The notes beneath the pieces were generated by a model. That model did not search any database. It was given only the letters and a program-made list of their open reading frames with translations, and was not told the DNA's origin. Source: Melampsora larici-populina 98AG31 (lineage: Eukaryota > Basidiomycota > Pucciniomycetes > Pucciniales > Melampsoraceae). Taken from it: 64,000 nucleotides of DNA. The position numbers were made by a program, and so were the translations under genes. Location of the stretch: the NCBI RefSeq assembly GCF_000204055.1, contig NW_006768771.1:518296-582295 (forward strand), in the 5' to 3' direction. Below, piece after piece: positions 1 through 10,439 of the stretch (its first letter is position 1; every line of letters starts with the position of its first letter).

Positions 1-182
1 GATCGGTTGTAAATTTTCTCTATGGTTGACTTGGTAGGGATCGTAGTAATGATCACATTAGGTTTTGATGGGTGTGCATTTACCCAAAAGGTGAACTTGT
101 GGTCAGGTTAGGTATTGGGTTTTGTTGTTTTATACATATGTGAAGTTTGACATGATGAAAATCGATTTCTTGAAATTTTTGA

Positions 183-420
183 TGTAATATTTGTGCCAAA
201 GTGCCAAGTCAGTGGTCAATATTTGAGTTGTGGTCTGGAAATTGTGAAAACTGGCAGAAAGATAGGTTTTATCCCCAATACAGGCGGTTTCAGACTAGTA
301 TTGGGATTAAATCTGATGTTTATTCCAGTTTTGTCAATTTCTGACCCGGGGATTCTGAAATTTCGATTTTGAAATTTCAAGTTGTCACTTTGGCACATGT
401 CGCATTGCGTAAATAACAAA
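183..420. repeat. Partial copy of a foldback element arm
   Basis: This stretch resembles the right arm of the complete foldback element at 3632-4168. Shared blocks, in the same order, are the 'gtgccaaagtgccaa' segment, 'ggcagaaag', 'ccccaatacag', 'aaatctgatgttta', 'tttctgacc', 'gattctgaaatttc' and a terminal 'gcattgcgta' against 'gcattctgta'. No matching left arm is visible upstream, so it may be truncated or lie outside the window. The short open frames here are by-products of the repeat. Confidence 0.65.
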
Positions 421-1972
421 TCAATTTCTTTGTCACCGAATCGCAGGCCACTCTTTAGTTTTCTATTTTTACACGCTCCATCTCAAATAGCTGTCGTTCG
501 TTGTATTAGGCGTGTTGCAACGACTAAGACTTGTAGTTTCCCTCCTCAGACTTGTAGTTTCATCTGGTTGTTATGTTGCTTGATAACGTTTTATGACTTG
601 AAAGTGAAGATGAAACAATCTACATATAAATTGCAATTGAATAATCAGGTTTATGAACAAACAGGAACAATCGAATAAACAGGTTCATGAACATCATGAA
701 CAAATTGTGTGACAATATTGATGGTTTTGAGAGTGTTAGTGTGATCTATAACAGTACAATGGTTGCTTCGATATGTTGTGATGTCCATTATCTTGTGGTT
801 GAATTTTTCTCAACTGCTGATTTGAAGGTGTGACTGATTGGTGGTGTGAGCTGCAGGTTTACGCGCTGTGAGATCGGGTGAGATTGAGTAAGTAGTGAAG
901 TTTGATTTTGGTTAAGGTTCTAGTTGAGCGACTTTGGACTTTGTGAGCAAGTGAATGATTTGGGAAGATGGCATTCAGTGCTGGATGTGATCAGGGGACT
1001 CTGGTGCGGAGTCGTAGCCATTGAAAGTGTTGAAAACGTAGTGTAAAGTGTTGAAAATGTAGTGTAAAGGCCAAGACGACTTGGACAGTCGCTGAGCTCA
1101 AAGAGTTGCATATGGTCCCTCAAGTGCTATGAGGGACTTTCAGATCACTTTTTTGACCTGTCTGACTTGATGTTCAAGTTTGATTTTTTAAAGTCCCTTA
1201 GAGCGCTCTGAGAGGTTCCAGGTCACATTTGTGGCCTGACAGAGCAGATTTATGACCTGACAGAACAGATTTTTGACCTGGTCATGTTGATGGTCAAGTT
1301 TGCTACCTCAAAGTAATTTTTTTGAGTGGAAACTTTGCACAGAGCTGTTTTAAGGCTCTCTGAAAGGTTTGGTGTGAGAAGATGATTGGAAGACCTGACC
1401 TTGGAGGGACTAAAAGTTGTGCTCCAGGTCACCTGAAGTGCTCTGCTGCAAGGAATCGGCTTATACGTCGATGGGAATGTGTCATTTACTACTGGCTGGT
1501 ATGTCAATTGATACAGGTGACACAGGTGAGGACAAGAACTCTATTTATCTGATTGATGAATTTATTGGTAATTTGCTTAAATGGAATGATGATGATGATG
1601 GATTTTCCTGGCAGGTCAGAGAGCTCTTTATATACTCAAAACCTGAAACTCCTCTATGTACAACTTGTGGTTTGATTACATACTCATTTGACGTATGTAG
1701 TCATGAATTTTAATTATTTATTTATTATCTGATTACACACATGTGTAACTCTTGTGTTACTCATGTGATGCGCACTTGTGAAAGGCAGTCTTACATAATG
1801 CAACCTTTTGGTTACATTTACAAGTATGTACATATGTAATTTCATATGTAACTATATGTGATTACGTATGTACTTGGCTCTTGAAACTGAGCCATGAGTT
1901 TTAATTATTATTTTTGTTATTTTATAGTTATTTAGGCAGCCCTTTGGTACTAGTCATAGGGCTGGGGGCTGA
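421..1972. other. Intergenic, decayed repeat sequence
   Basis: No gene is supported. The only structure seen is a cluster of diverged 'gacctg' and 'ccaggtca' words at about 1135-1440, separated by 'tgatggtcaagttt'-type phrases, which looks like an old tandem duplication. A run of short open frames has no recognisable motif. Some of it may be the decayed interior of the Copia element whose 3' end follows. Confidence 0.4.
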
Positions 1973-2053
1973 CAGATGCTGGCTGATATGTTTACAAAAG
2001 GATTGTCTAAGGTATTATTGCTCAAGCCTTGTTTATCTTTAAATATCTTTTAA
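1973..2053 (+). pseudogene. Ty1/Copia polyprotein C-terminus (relic)
   Basis: The reading frame encodes a short peptide beginning QMLADMFTKGLSK and ending at TAA 2051-2053. ADxFTKxL is the usual end of Copia RNase H (family knowledge). A purine-rich tract with five G (2071-2080) and a TGTTATGATG start typical of Copia LTRs follow immediately. Only this 3' tip is recognisable; the rest of pol upstream cannot be read. Confidence 0.7.
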
Positions 2054-2080
2054 TCTAAAATATGTCATTAGCACAGGGGG

Positions 2081-2277
2081 TGTTATGATGTTATGTATGT
2101 GACAGTTCTAATTACATCATTACTGTTTGCTCATCATATTTCACTCTAAATAGCTTTATATACTATTAGCATATTTCACTTATATACTCGAGAATAGATA
2201 GTAAATAGGATTGGCTCTTCTTTACCTTTCCTCTTTGATCTGACAATCTGTTCTAGTGTGAGAAATACATCTTATCA
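2081..2277 (+). repeat. 3' LTR of Copia-like element
   Basis: The LTR starts TGTTATGATG directly after the polypurine tract and probably ends CATCTTATCA, which roughly mirrors the start. The right boundary is uncertain, because the last ten bases are also the start of a 61-bp tandem duplication. No second LTR is visible upstream in the window. Confidence 0.5.
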
Positions 2278-2389
2278 AAACTTATTCATAGTCTTTGAAA
2301 ACATTTGCCACTTCTTTTAACCAGTTTGCATCTTATCAAAACTTATTCATAGTCTTTGAAAACATTTGCCACTTCTTTTAACCAGTTTG
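2268..2389. repeat. 61-bp perfect tandem duplication
   Basis: Two adjacent copies (2268-2328 and 2329-2389) start CATCTTATCAAAACTT and end CCAGTTTG. The second copy carries, on the minus strand, the last codons and TAA stop of the Myb/SANT-like gene (stop at 2343-2345) and abuts the LTR retrotransposon at 2388. Confidence 0.85.
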
Positions 2390-2726
2390 TAAGGAAGGAG
2401 ATTACTCAATTGTAGCATACCTTTAGTATCTGTACAGAGAGGGTTTATATGTTGTCTATTCCTCTCCTTCCTTCTTTCTTGTCTCTTTGAGGTTTCTCTT
2501 CTCCACTCTTGATCTTATGTTTCTTCTCTGACCTTTTGTTGTGGTCTAGGTATGGTCTCCCTCTTGGAGGTTTCTCTTCTCCACTCTTGATCTTATGTTT
2601 CTTCTCTGACATTTTGTTGTGGTCTAGACCACTGTTCTAGTGAAATACACCTTGGTTATAGATCAGTTGAGGCTTTGGCCAGCGAGGCACTTCCCAGTGA
2701 AGGTTGAGTGATCCTTGACCTTACAC
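2388..2726 (+). repeat. 5' LTR of the non-autonomous LTR element
   Basis: Direct repeat of 5214-5551. It is pyrimidine-rich, with an internal duplicated block around 'ggtttctcttctccactc' (near 2490 and 2570). The two LTRs differ at several bases (for example the spacing in the ccttcctt run), so the insertion is not very recent. Confidence 0.9.
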
Positions 2727-3208
2727 TTTTTTGATCTACACCAAGTTTCAATTCACCCTCCAATTTGGAAACCCACAGCCAATTTTTCCAGAGACCTCAA
2801 AGTTTTTTTCAGATATCAGCTATCCTGTCCCCTTGCCTTTTATGATGTTTCAAGAACCAGTTCATACTTGCCAGTGATGGTGTTTTAAGTAACCAGTGTT
2901 TCAAGTCAGACCTTCTTACTATCAGCCAACAGCCTCATTCATATCAAACTATGTTGCATCCAAATGTTTATCACAGTTATCTGATTTTATGCTCAAAATC
3001 AAGTTTGTCATATCATATCATTGACACAATGAATCAGTTGTCAGCTTTTAACTACAATATACACTTCCTCATGTCAGTCTTTGCACCACACCTTTGGACT
3101 CATCCCTCTGGGGCTTGTGGACCTTCTACGCACACTGTTGTTTAACAAAAGTCAAGAACTTGATAAGAAAATTGGTGTTCTCAACACTTCAAAACTCCAA
3201 TCAGAAAC

Positions 3209-4401
3209 TTGAACTCCACGCTTCAACCATCTGCCGCATCTTTCCAGCCTAAACTTACTCCTCCAATTGTACCTTATGACACTTGTCCTACATTAACACC
3301 GCCGTCACCAGTTTTTGCTACTCGTCCTCAGTTGAAAACACAATTGCTGGGTTTGGTCACACTCTCTACATCACCTGTACCTCAGTTCTTGAATAGTTAT
3401 TCACAATCTGCACCACCATCTCCAATACTGAGCAGTTGCGGTCAATCTACAGTGATCACGAGCTCTGTGGTAGTGGCTCTTGACCTTTCTGACTACACAG
3501 CATCTTCCAATGTTGAATCTGAAGTTGAAAAAGGGTTGGAAACCTCGGAACCATCTTTTGACACTCAAACCTTGATTTCCAAGTTGCACTGCATGAAAAC
3601 CTCACTGGACTACTTTGCAGCAAAACTCAATTGTACGGAATGCAACACATGCCAAAGTGACAATATGATTTTCAAAAATCAAAATTTCAGAATCCTTGCG
3701 TCAGAAACTGAGAAAAGCAGATTAAACATCAGATTTATCTCAAATACTGGTCAGAAAGTACCTGTATTGGGGTTAAAACAATGCTTTCTGCCCATTTTGA
3801 CCACTTTTGGAACTACAACTCTGAAATTCACTGCTTGGTTGGTACTTTGGCACAGTTATTACATGAAATTTTGTGTTTTGTGTTTTTCTGCATTTGTGAA
3901 TTTTGTAAACACAAAATTTGATTTTTGGAATTTTCATGTAATAACTGTGCCAAAGTGCCAACCAAGCAGTGAATTTCAGAGTTGTAATTCCAAAAGTGGT
4001 CAAAATGGGCAGAAAGCATTGTTTTAACCCCAATACAGGTACTTTCTGGCCAGTATTTGAGATAAATCTGATGTTTAATCTGGTTTCCTCAGTTTCTGAC
4101 CTGAGGATTCTGAAATTTCAATTTATGAAATTTAATTTGGCACTTTGACACACCTTGCATTCTGTACAGTTGGATCCAGGAAAGCAATGCAGCACTATGG
4201 AAAGATTTACATGAGATCAGATTGTTGATAGAAGCTCTGATTCAGCCATTGGACCATCTACAGACAGACACAATCTATTTCAGCCAAGCAGATTTGAGTG
4301 ATCAAGCCGCAGCCAGCAACAATCACCTGATCAAACTGTTTTCTTCTGAATCAGCTGAATCACACTCAGACCCAATAAGCCTGCTTCCAAAATCAAAATA
4401 A
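3209..4401 (+). pseudogene. Gag-like ORF of the non-autonomous element, interrupted
   Basis: A Ser/Thr/Pro-rich frame runs from about 3209 (no ATG; a TTG is the first possible start) to 3631, ending with a helical segment (SKLHCMKTSLDYFAAKLN). It resumes after the foldback element as WIQESNAALWKDLHEIRLL and reaches a TAA at 4399-4401. Because both pieces are open and helical, this was one protein of roughly 220 residues split by a later insertion. A gag role is inferred from position only; there is no zinc knuckle or other recognisable motif. Confidence 0.55.
3632..4168. mobile_element. Foldback (long inverted repeat) element
   Basis: Two arms of about 235 bp (3632-3868 and 3930-4168) are inverted copies separated by a short A/T-rich centre. 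The ends read TGTACGGAATGCAA and, on the other strand, TGTACAGAATGCAA. It interrupts the gag-like ORF, and removing it rejoins ...KLN to WIQES... in frame. Exact ends and the target duplication (possibly TT) are uncertain by a few bases. A partial relative lies at 183-420. Confidence 0.85.
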
Positions 4402-4708
4402 GATGATCAAAACAGCTTGTGTCGAGCAGCAGGATCTTTACATATCAATCCTAACCAAGGCAATTGTAACACAACACCCACTCAACCCAATTCCACCAAT
4501 TCAGACCTTGGCTCTCATAAATCAAACTTGACTACAATATCAAACTCTGACATTGATCCCAACTCAAACAAGTCTCTTACCAAAACCAACCTACCTACTC
4601 TTTCAGATCATGTGATTATCACTTCTGGCCTTGTCAATCCAACTGTGGGTGATTCTACTTGTGTCAAGAAGAAAAAGAAGATAAAAAAGAAAATCAACCA
4701 TTCTAGAA

Positions 4709-4996
4709 ATGCAAGTACCCAATACCCATAATTTTGACCTCCCACCACCTGCCCCTGCTTATGGACCTGGATCTGATGATTATCCACCTCCACCAACACA
4801 ATCTCAAATTCAAGAACTATCTCGTCTACTTGTTAAGCAAAATCCTGATCTATGCATACTAGAAATGGATGGTCAAGGATTTTACCTTGGTCAGGATTGT
4901 AAAAAAAGTCCTTTTGATCAAGATGTCATGCTATATTCCTTTGATGGCATATTGATCTTCCAACTTCAAAATGGGATTTCAATTTTGACAAAGTGA
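4709..4996 (+). CDS. Small proline-rich ORF inside the LTR element
   Basis: A 95-residue frame with an ATG start has an N-terminal LPPPAPAYGPGSDDYPPPP stretch and a more ordered C-terminal part (LSRLLVKQNPDLCILEMDG). It lies downstream of the gag-like frame and upstream of the polypurine tract, where an autonomous element would have pol. The family is not recognised. It could be the last exon of the gag-like gene rather than a separate protein. Confidence 0.35.
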   Translation: MQVPNTHNFDLPPPAPAYGPGSDDYPPPPTQSQIQELSRLLVKQNPDLCILEMDGQGFYLGQDCKKSPFDQDVMLYSFDGILIFQLQNGISILTK

Positions 4997-5213
4997 TTTC
5001 TTCTTTGCTGTCCTCTGTTTGGTCTTTTGTTAATTCTCAATTCTTTGGTTCTTGATATTATTTCTACTCTTTGTTATTTTCATCTTTTCCATGGACTCAG
5101 TGACTCTGTGATGGAGGGAATTTTCTTTTATTTTTTCAAATTTTTAAATTTCTCTAATTGTCTAACTTGTATGTGACTTTTTAGGGAGTGGGTTGTTTTT
5201 TAGGAGGGGAGGG

Positions 5214-5551
5214 TGTAAGGAAGGAGATTACTTGATTGTAGCATACCTTTAGTATCTGTATAGAGAGGGTTTATATGTTGTCTATTCCTCTCCTTCCTTC
5301 CTTCTTTTCTCTTCAAGGTTTCTCTTCTCCACTCTCAATCTTATGTTTCTTCTCTGACCTTTTGTTGTGGTCTAGGTATGGTCTCCCTCTTGGAGGTTTC
5401 TCTTCTCCACTCTTGATCTTATGTTTCTTCTTTGACCTTTTGTTGTGGTCTAGACCACTGTTCTAGTGAAATACACCTTGGTTATAGATCAGTTGAGGCT
5501 TTGGCCAGCGAGGCACTTCCCAGTGAAGGTTGAGTGATCCTCGACCTTACA
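5214..5551 (+). repeat. 3' LTR of the non-autonomous LTR element
   Basis: Direct repeat of 2388-2726, preceded by the purine tract ending at 5213 and followed by the CAGTT target duplication. It ends CCTTACA at 5551. Confidence 0.9.
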
Positions 5552-6131
5552 CAGTTCCAGTGGTGATCTTTGTGCATGTGACAAAAACAAGATGCTGTAT
5601 TGTCATCTTTGAGTTTGCTAGCAACTTTGTTTATGTGACAAGGCTTGAGCTCACTTGCAAATTCTGCATTGAAGATCTTCATATCTACTTCTTGTTTATG
5701 ATGTTGCTCCAACTTCATCTTGTCTATGCTGATCTTGTTGCTTTCATTTGTCTCTGCCAACTTGGTAGCTCAATCCATCAAGTTGGCTACAAGTTTGGGA
5801 CCAGTTTTGCAAGATTGTACTGATGCTGAGCCTTGTTGGTTAACTGGGCTTTGCTTGCTGTGTACAAACGTCAACTTGGGGGTTTTGTTCTTGCCCTCTT
5901 CATGTTCAACAGGCTTCTTAGAAAGCCTTGCTTGAGTATCCTATACAAATATCAAAAGGACACAAGAAGTACAAGTCAGTATGACGATCAATAAACTATG
6001 GACGCAGATTGAACACTTACCTTGCCCTTCTTCTTTTGTACAGGAGCTGGCAGTTGATCCTTGGATTCAGAGTCTGATTCAGAATGTTTATAACCTTGAG
6101 AAGATTTTTCACTTGACCCATGATCTGATGA

Positions 6132-6211
6132 CACTACACAAAATGTCATCTTTACCGGGCGGTAAAGAAAACTACTGACATAGAAAAGTCCTGAGGCAAC
6201 AGGAAGAGAGC
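6132..6211. mobile_element. CACTA-like MITE terminal fragment
   Basis: Eighty bases beginning CACTACACAAAATGTCATC and ending GGAAGAGAGC match the terminal inverted repeat of the complete element at 27178-28241. Only one terminus is present. It lies in an exon of the Myb/SANT-like gene between the segments encoding PTPPPNNSGH and SSDHGSSEK. 'atga' occurs at or next to both edges, which may be a vestige of the target duplication. Confidence 0.7.
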
Positions 6212-6952
6212 ATGACCTGAATTGTTGGGTGGAGGGGTAGGTGCAACCTTTTGTTTCTTGCTCTGTGTGCCAAAACCTTCATCTCCATTGGCTCGCAGGC
6301 GTTTTACCACTTGATACTACGGAAACCCTGTGTTCTTGATAGGGAAAGTGTCTTTGTTTCCAGACTCAAATTGGATAACATTTGTATGAATTTGATAATA
6401 AGAAGTGAATGAAGCCATAAAAAAACTACTTACCTTCTTGATCCATTCATTCCACCAGTCTTTAGTAGCATGAACAATCCCATTCACTTTGTCAACACCT
6501 GGAGCACCTGAAGACCCCTTGATCTTGTCAAAAGCCTTCAATGTTGTCTTGAGGTGGGTTTGAGATTGTGCAGATTGAAGTTGACCAAACTCAAGATAAG
6601 AAGAAGAAGAAAGGAAGAAGAAAGAACACCCCTTTTGCATGTGGTTTTTTAATTGTCTTAGTTTGTAAGTTGTTTTAAATGTCTTTTTGTAGTTGTCAAG
6701 CACTATTCTCCAGGTGTCCAACTTGATTGCACCATCATTTGATTTTCCAATCAAAACCTGTTGTAAGTGTTTTTCATTTAAGTGAAGGGACTCCTGGAGA
6801 GTCCATGCACCACCTGTATCATTATCAGCTTTATTGTTTTCCTTCTTCTTTTGATTTGATTTGTTTGCTGATTTGGATTTGGATTTTTTCTTGATTCCTT
6901 TTTTATTTTAATACGGTTTTTTTTATGTTGATGGCTGAATAAGAGCACCCAC

Positions 6953-8557
6953 TATGGTTGCGGTAACTAGGTGACTTAGCGTTACCGTAACGCTAAAATA
7001 CCCACCGGCCCACTATGGACTTGATTTAGACCTGTGGTCCGTACTGCTGCGTCAAACCTTGCATTTCACTGTTCAGATCTATGCAAGGGCCTACGACTTG
7101 ATTTATCGTAGGATAATCCGTCAACAACAGCATTTTTCAAAACCTCAACTTCAAAACTTCAGACTTCAAACTTCAACTTCAAAGCTCAGCCTTCAAACTT
7201 CAAGACTCAAACTTAAAACTTCAAAACTCACTTCTTTCAATCTTTCCTCTTGATTAGTCTTGATTCCATCATTAAACCAATAAAGTCCTCATAATCTTCA
7301 TCAATCAATCCAACTAATTCAAATTTTATATCATTCAAATAGGTTCTCAATTCATTTGGAGATGGACGTTGCTTTGATAATAGACATCCCTCTGTATTGA
7401 AATCTTGAAGATTTCATGAGTTACAATCAATCATGTAATTGTAGATTGTGAATTTTTCTAAAAGTACAGTTCTTTACTCACTTGCAATCTATGATTGAAA
7501 ATGACTTCATTTCTAGTGTTATGTGTGAAATAGTTGTCGTACAGCTTCTGAGCTTGTTGAGCTCAATCTTGCTCTATCTGGATGTGAGTCTGAGGAGGTG
7601 GAGGGGGTGTGTGAGGTTTATTGGACAAGAAGTTGAAGACTATACCATCATACCCATGTTGTCCCTCATTGTTGTTTGAAGACTTCAAAAGACCGTTGTT
7701 TATGAGGTAGTGACAATGGGACTAGGAATTACCCTAGTCCATGTCACGCCGGAGAAAGCTACGCTCAGAATGGGAATCCATATTTGTGGAGTCCCCGCCC
7801 TGAGTTAGATCATGTCACTGGAGGAGAGCCTGCTGATCACCGCCCTGATTAGGTAGTCAACCAGGCACGGGGAGGTTAGCCCTCTCATGCTGTTTTCTCT
7901 CCCCCCAGATCGAGGTTCAGGGAATCAATTCCTTCTTTCTTGATTCCGTCATCTTCATCCTCACAGCCTTTCCCCTCTCTGAAGAAGCTTTCTCTTTGCG
8001 CGTAAAGAGCCTCCTTTTTCAAACCCTCTCATTGGCATTCCCTCCCGCCCTTGGTTCAAAGGGACTCTTTTCCGCCCTCATGCGCGCAACCTCCCTTGAA
8101 ACAACTCAGACTTGTTAGTCCAGAATTGTGTTGCGCCAAGGTCCTTGCGCTAGGTTCCTCCGAAGCCAGCCATCCTCACTCTTGGTTGAACCAGGAGCAA
8201 GTATGGCATTAGCACATCATACCTAGCTGTCGAAAGGAAGCTCCATGCTCCTTTCAACTCTTGTGCACATCCTCCATAGCTTGGAGGCAAAAACATGGAT
8301 TTGTCTTTTCAAGGGAATCAGTTCTGGTATTTGATGAGTTTTTTGATGAAAGAAATGAAAAATGAGATAAATCATTTCAAAATCAAACCACTGTGGATCT
8401 GGTTGATTCACAGTGATTTATCAGTGGTAAATCGGATTGTAAAGCAGCTCATAGTGGATTTCATGTGTTTACCAATTTAGTTGTTACACACATGATCAAA
8501 TTTTGCGCTCAGGAACGCAAAATTTACGATAAATCACCCTCATGATAGTGGGTGCTC
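6953..8557. mobile_element. PIF/Harbinger-like non-autonomous element
   Basis: The termini are GAGCACCCACTATGG and, inverted, GAGCACCCACTATCA, and they are flanked by the 3-bp duplication TAA (6950-6952, 8558-8560). A TWA target of 3 bp and short GC-rich ends fit PIF/Harbinger (family knowledge). No transposase frame is present. The interior contains 'actt...caa' repeats near 7140-7220 and a diverged Ngaro split repeat (about 7703-8220). It separates the first exon of the Myb/SANT-like gene from the rest. Confidence 0.75.
7703..8220 (+). repeat. Solo Ngaro-type A-B repeat, diverged
   Basis: The segment follows the order of A2-linker-B2 of the Ngaro element at 42641-43262: 'gactaggaat' near the start, 'cggagaaagct', then 'ccctttttc'-like to 'tttttcaaac', the linker word 'cattccctcccgccc' and 'ggttcaaaggga'. 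No open reading frame of the element accompanies it. It fits a solo remnant left by recombination between A copies, or a truncated 3' end, of a related but diverged family. Confidence 0.65.
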
Positions 8558-8609
8558 TAACTGATTCATCTTCACTGCTGGTGGCTGGCTTCTTGTCATT
8601 GCTAGACAT

Positions 8610-9423
8610 TTTCATGTTGAAGAGTTTTTGATTGATTAGAAAGGTGATGATGGAGGAGTGAAAGGCAAAGAGGCAAAGGTTTTGTGGATTGTATGGTACA
8701 AGTTGTATGGTTTTATCAAGATTTGTATGGTGAATGTGGACTTGTTCATTTTCATCAAAAAGATGAAATGCAATTTCTGTGATGAGAATTAGCTAAAAGC
8801 TCATTCCCAAAATTTGCATAAAAATCAATTTGTTTGCGCATTCTACAATTTTAGAATGTGTGAAATTAAGAAAACAAACACATTATGTAGAATGCAATTT
8901 TTGAACTTCACAAAAACTAACCCTAACCCTAACCCTAACCCTAAGTCATTTTTGTGTCCTACGCGCGTCTTGCTCTCACATGCAACTTTGCAATAATCCC
9001 TCATTACCTTCTTAGGTCAAGTAGGAGCTCTTAATTACCATCTTTTGATTATATTTATAATCTTATGATGATCTCAATCTTTACCATCTTCCCACTTTTA
9101 TTACTTTTATCATAGTTATTACCTCTCACTAAAATAGCATTCTTAGTTTTTCAAGATCACACTCTTCTATTATCATCTACTTGATACCTGATTCTTATAA
9201 GATATCTGTTGACCCTCCTCTCCTCTCCCTTTTGTGTTTTGTAATTTGTGCCGCCCCATAGCGGACCTTTTTATCACCTTTGGATTGGTTGCATGTTTTT
9301 CTCAAAATCCTATCCTGTATAGTTTTTTCCAATACATTGCAACTAGGGCTCTATGCCACAATTCAAGCTAAAACCTTTTGACTATGAGTCTTAGCTTGAA
9401 TCACACAAGCACCAGACCTATTC
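8610..9423. other. Intergenic; contains an interstitial telomere repeat
   Basis: No gene is supported. Apart from the telomere-like tract at 8917-8944 it holds a small inverted pair, 'gcattctaca' (near 8839) and 'tgtagaatgc' (near 8886). The rest is A/T-rich sequence upstream of the Myb/SANT-like gene start. Confidence 0.5.
8917..8944 (-). repeat. Interstitial telomeric repeat (TTAGGG type)
   Basis: Twenty-eight bases read CTAA followed by four perfect CCCTAA units, the complement of TTAGGG, which is the telomere repeat of most filamentous fungi. It is flanked by unrelated A/T-rich sequence on both sides, so it is not a chromosome end in this assembly. Confidence 0.9.
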
Positions 9424-10343
9424 TTTCAAAATGACTTCAACATAATATCATATGGGGCCATTTGCCTGTCCGACCACCAAAATTACAATGTCATCATATG
9501 ACATCATAAATCTATACACACCTGCTCCTGTATTCACAAATCAAAAATATATAGTCTATTAAACTTTGTCATGTAAATTGACTGAGATAATGAGGTTTGA
9601 AAAACAAATCACGGATAACAAATACTATTTTTGTACTATACATAAGACTGGAATCTTGAATATCTTCAATCTTTGTCAATTTACACATCAAATAAATTTC
9701 ATATTCCACTGTACAATACACTTTTCTACTTTTTTTATTTTTGCAGTGTTAGTCCAAAAGGCATATTTCTATATGTAATTGTGGATTCTACATGAGCAGT
9801 GCAATCTCTCCCTGATTTGGTGATTCTAGGAAGGATATGGATAAATTGATGGCAGAAACTTTTGGAAATCATTATTTACATGCATATCAGTCTATTTGTG
9901 CCTGAATATCTGTGCCCTACATTTCATCACAATTTGGCTCAAAGTCAAAGAACTTCAGAAAATTCAACTTGTGTATATAGTCCACAATTACATATAAAGA
10001 TACTACGCATAGACAAAGGCTGCAGGGAACAGAAATATGGAGAAACATAGTGCAGAAAACATTATCAAATTTAATGTATATGTATATTGACAAAGATTGA
10101 AGATATTCAAGATCCAAGTCATATGTATAGTACAAAAATACTAGTATTTTTTATCAGTGATTTTTTTCAACCCTCAATAACTCAGTCAATTCACATGATA
10201 AAGTTTAATAGACTATATATTCCTGATCTGTGATTACAGGAGCAGGTGTGTATAGATTTATGACAGCATATGATGACATTGGAATTTTGGTGGTTGGACA
10301 GGCAAATGGCCCCATATGATATTATGTTGAAGTCATTTTGAAA
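9424..10343. mobile_element. Foldback element, long inverted arms
   Basis: Arms of about 370 bp (9424-9795 and about 9968-10343) are inverted copies. For example 'cataatatcatatggggcc' at 9440 pairs with its complement near 10310, and 'cttgaatatcttcaatc' at 9654 pairs with its complement near 10097. The loop of about 170 bp carries no gene. No clear target duplication was found. Short open frames inside are mirror-image by-products. Confidence 0.8.
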
Positions 10344-10400
10344 TCTTTCTGAATCTTTCTGAATCTTTGTGAATCTTTCTGAATCTTTCACAAATCTTTC
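10341..10400 (+). repeat. 10-bp tandem repeat (gaatctttct)
   Basis: About five degenerate copies of gaatctttct lie directly beside the right edge of the foldback element. They end near 10400, just before the first recognisable part of the KDZ gene. Confidence 0.8.
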
Positions 10401-10439
10401 ATGGAGTCAGTGGTAGGCTCTGGCAGGCCAGAGCCTAGT

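Larger units (their letters stand above)
2388..5551 (+). mobile_element. Complete non-autonomous LTR retrotransposon
   Basis: Two LTRs of about 338 bp (2388-2726 and 5214-5551) begin TGTAAGG and end CCTTACA. A polypurine tract (aggaggggaggg) sits immediately before the 3' LTR, and the element is flanked by the 5-bp duplication CAGTT (2383-2387, 5552-5556). The interior (2727-5213) has no protease, reverse transcriptase or integrase, so it must be mobilised in trans. It carries a gag-like frame interrupted by a foldback element, plus a second small proline-rich frame. Confidence 0.9.
2343..8609 (-). pseudogene. Myb/SANT-like domain gene, broken by three transposons
   Basis: The minus-strand gene starts at ATG 8607-8609 (MSSNDKKPATSSEDES). 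Its body lies at about 6900-5552 and it ends at TAA 2343-2345. The body has a lysine-rich N-terminus, then a Myb/SANT-like DNA-binding domain of the kind common in fungal and plant transposon-linked families (KLDTWRIVLDNYKKTF near 6700; VDKVNGIVHATKDWWNEWIKK near 6450). An acidic/serine linker and a C-terminal helix (SNKISIDKMKLEQ) follow. Introns begin GTAAGT near 6432 and near 6020. Across the LTR element the frame continues into NWLKEVANVFKDYE, so the insertion point is clear. Other damage is an in-frame TGA near 5767 and frame loss between the start and the lysine-rich segment. Function is inferred as DNA binding only. Confidence 0.7.

Noticed and set aside
3773..4033. Open frames on both strands within the foldback element
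   Set aside because: They are mirror images of the inverted arms.
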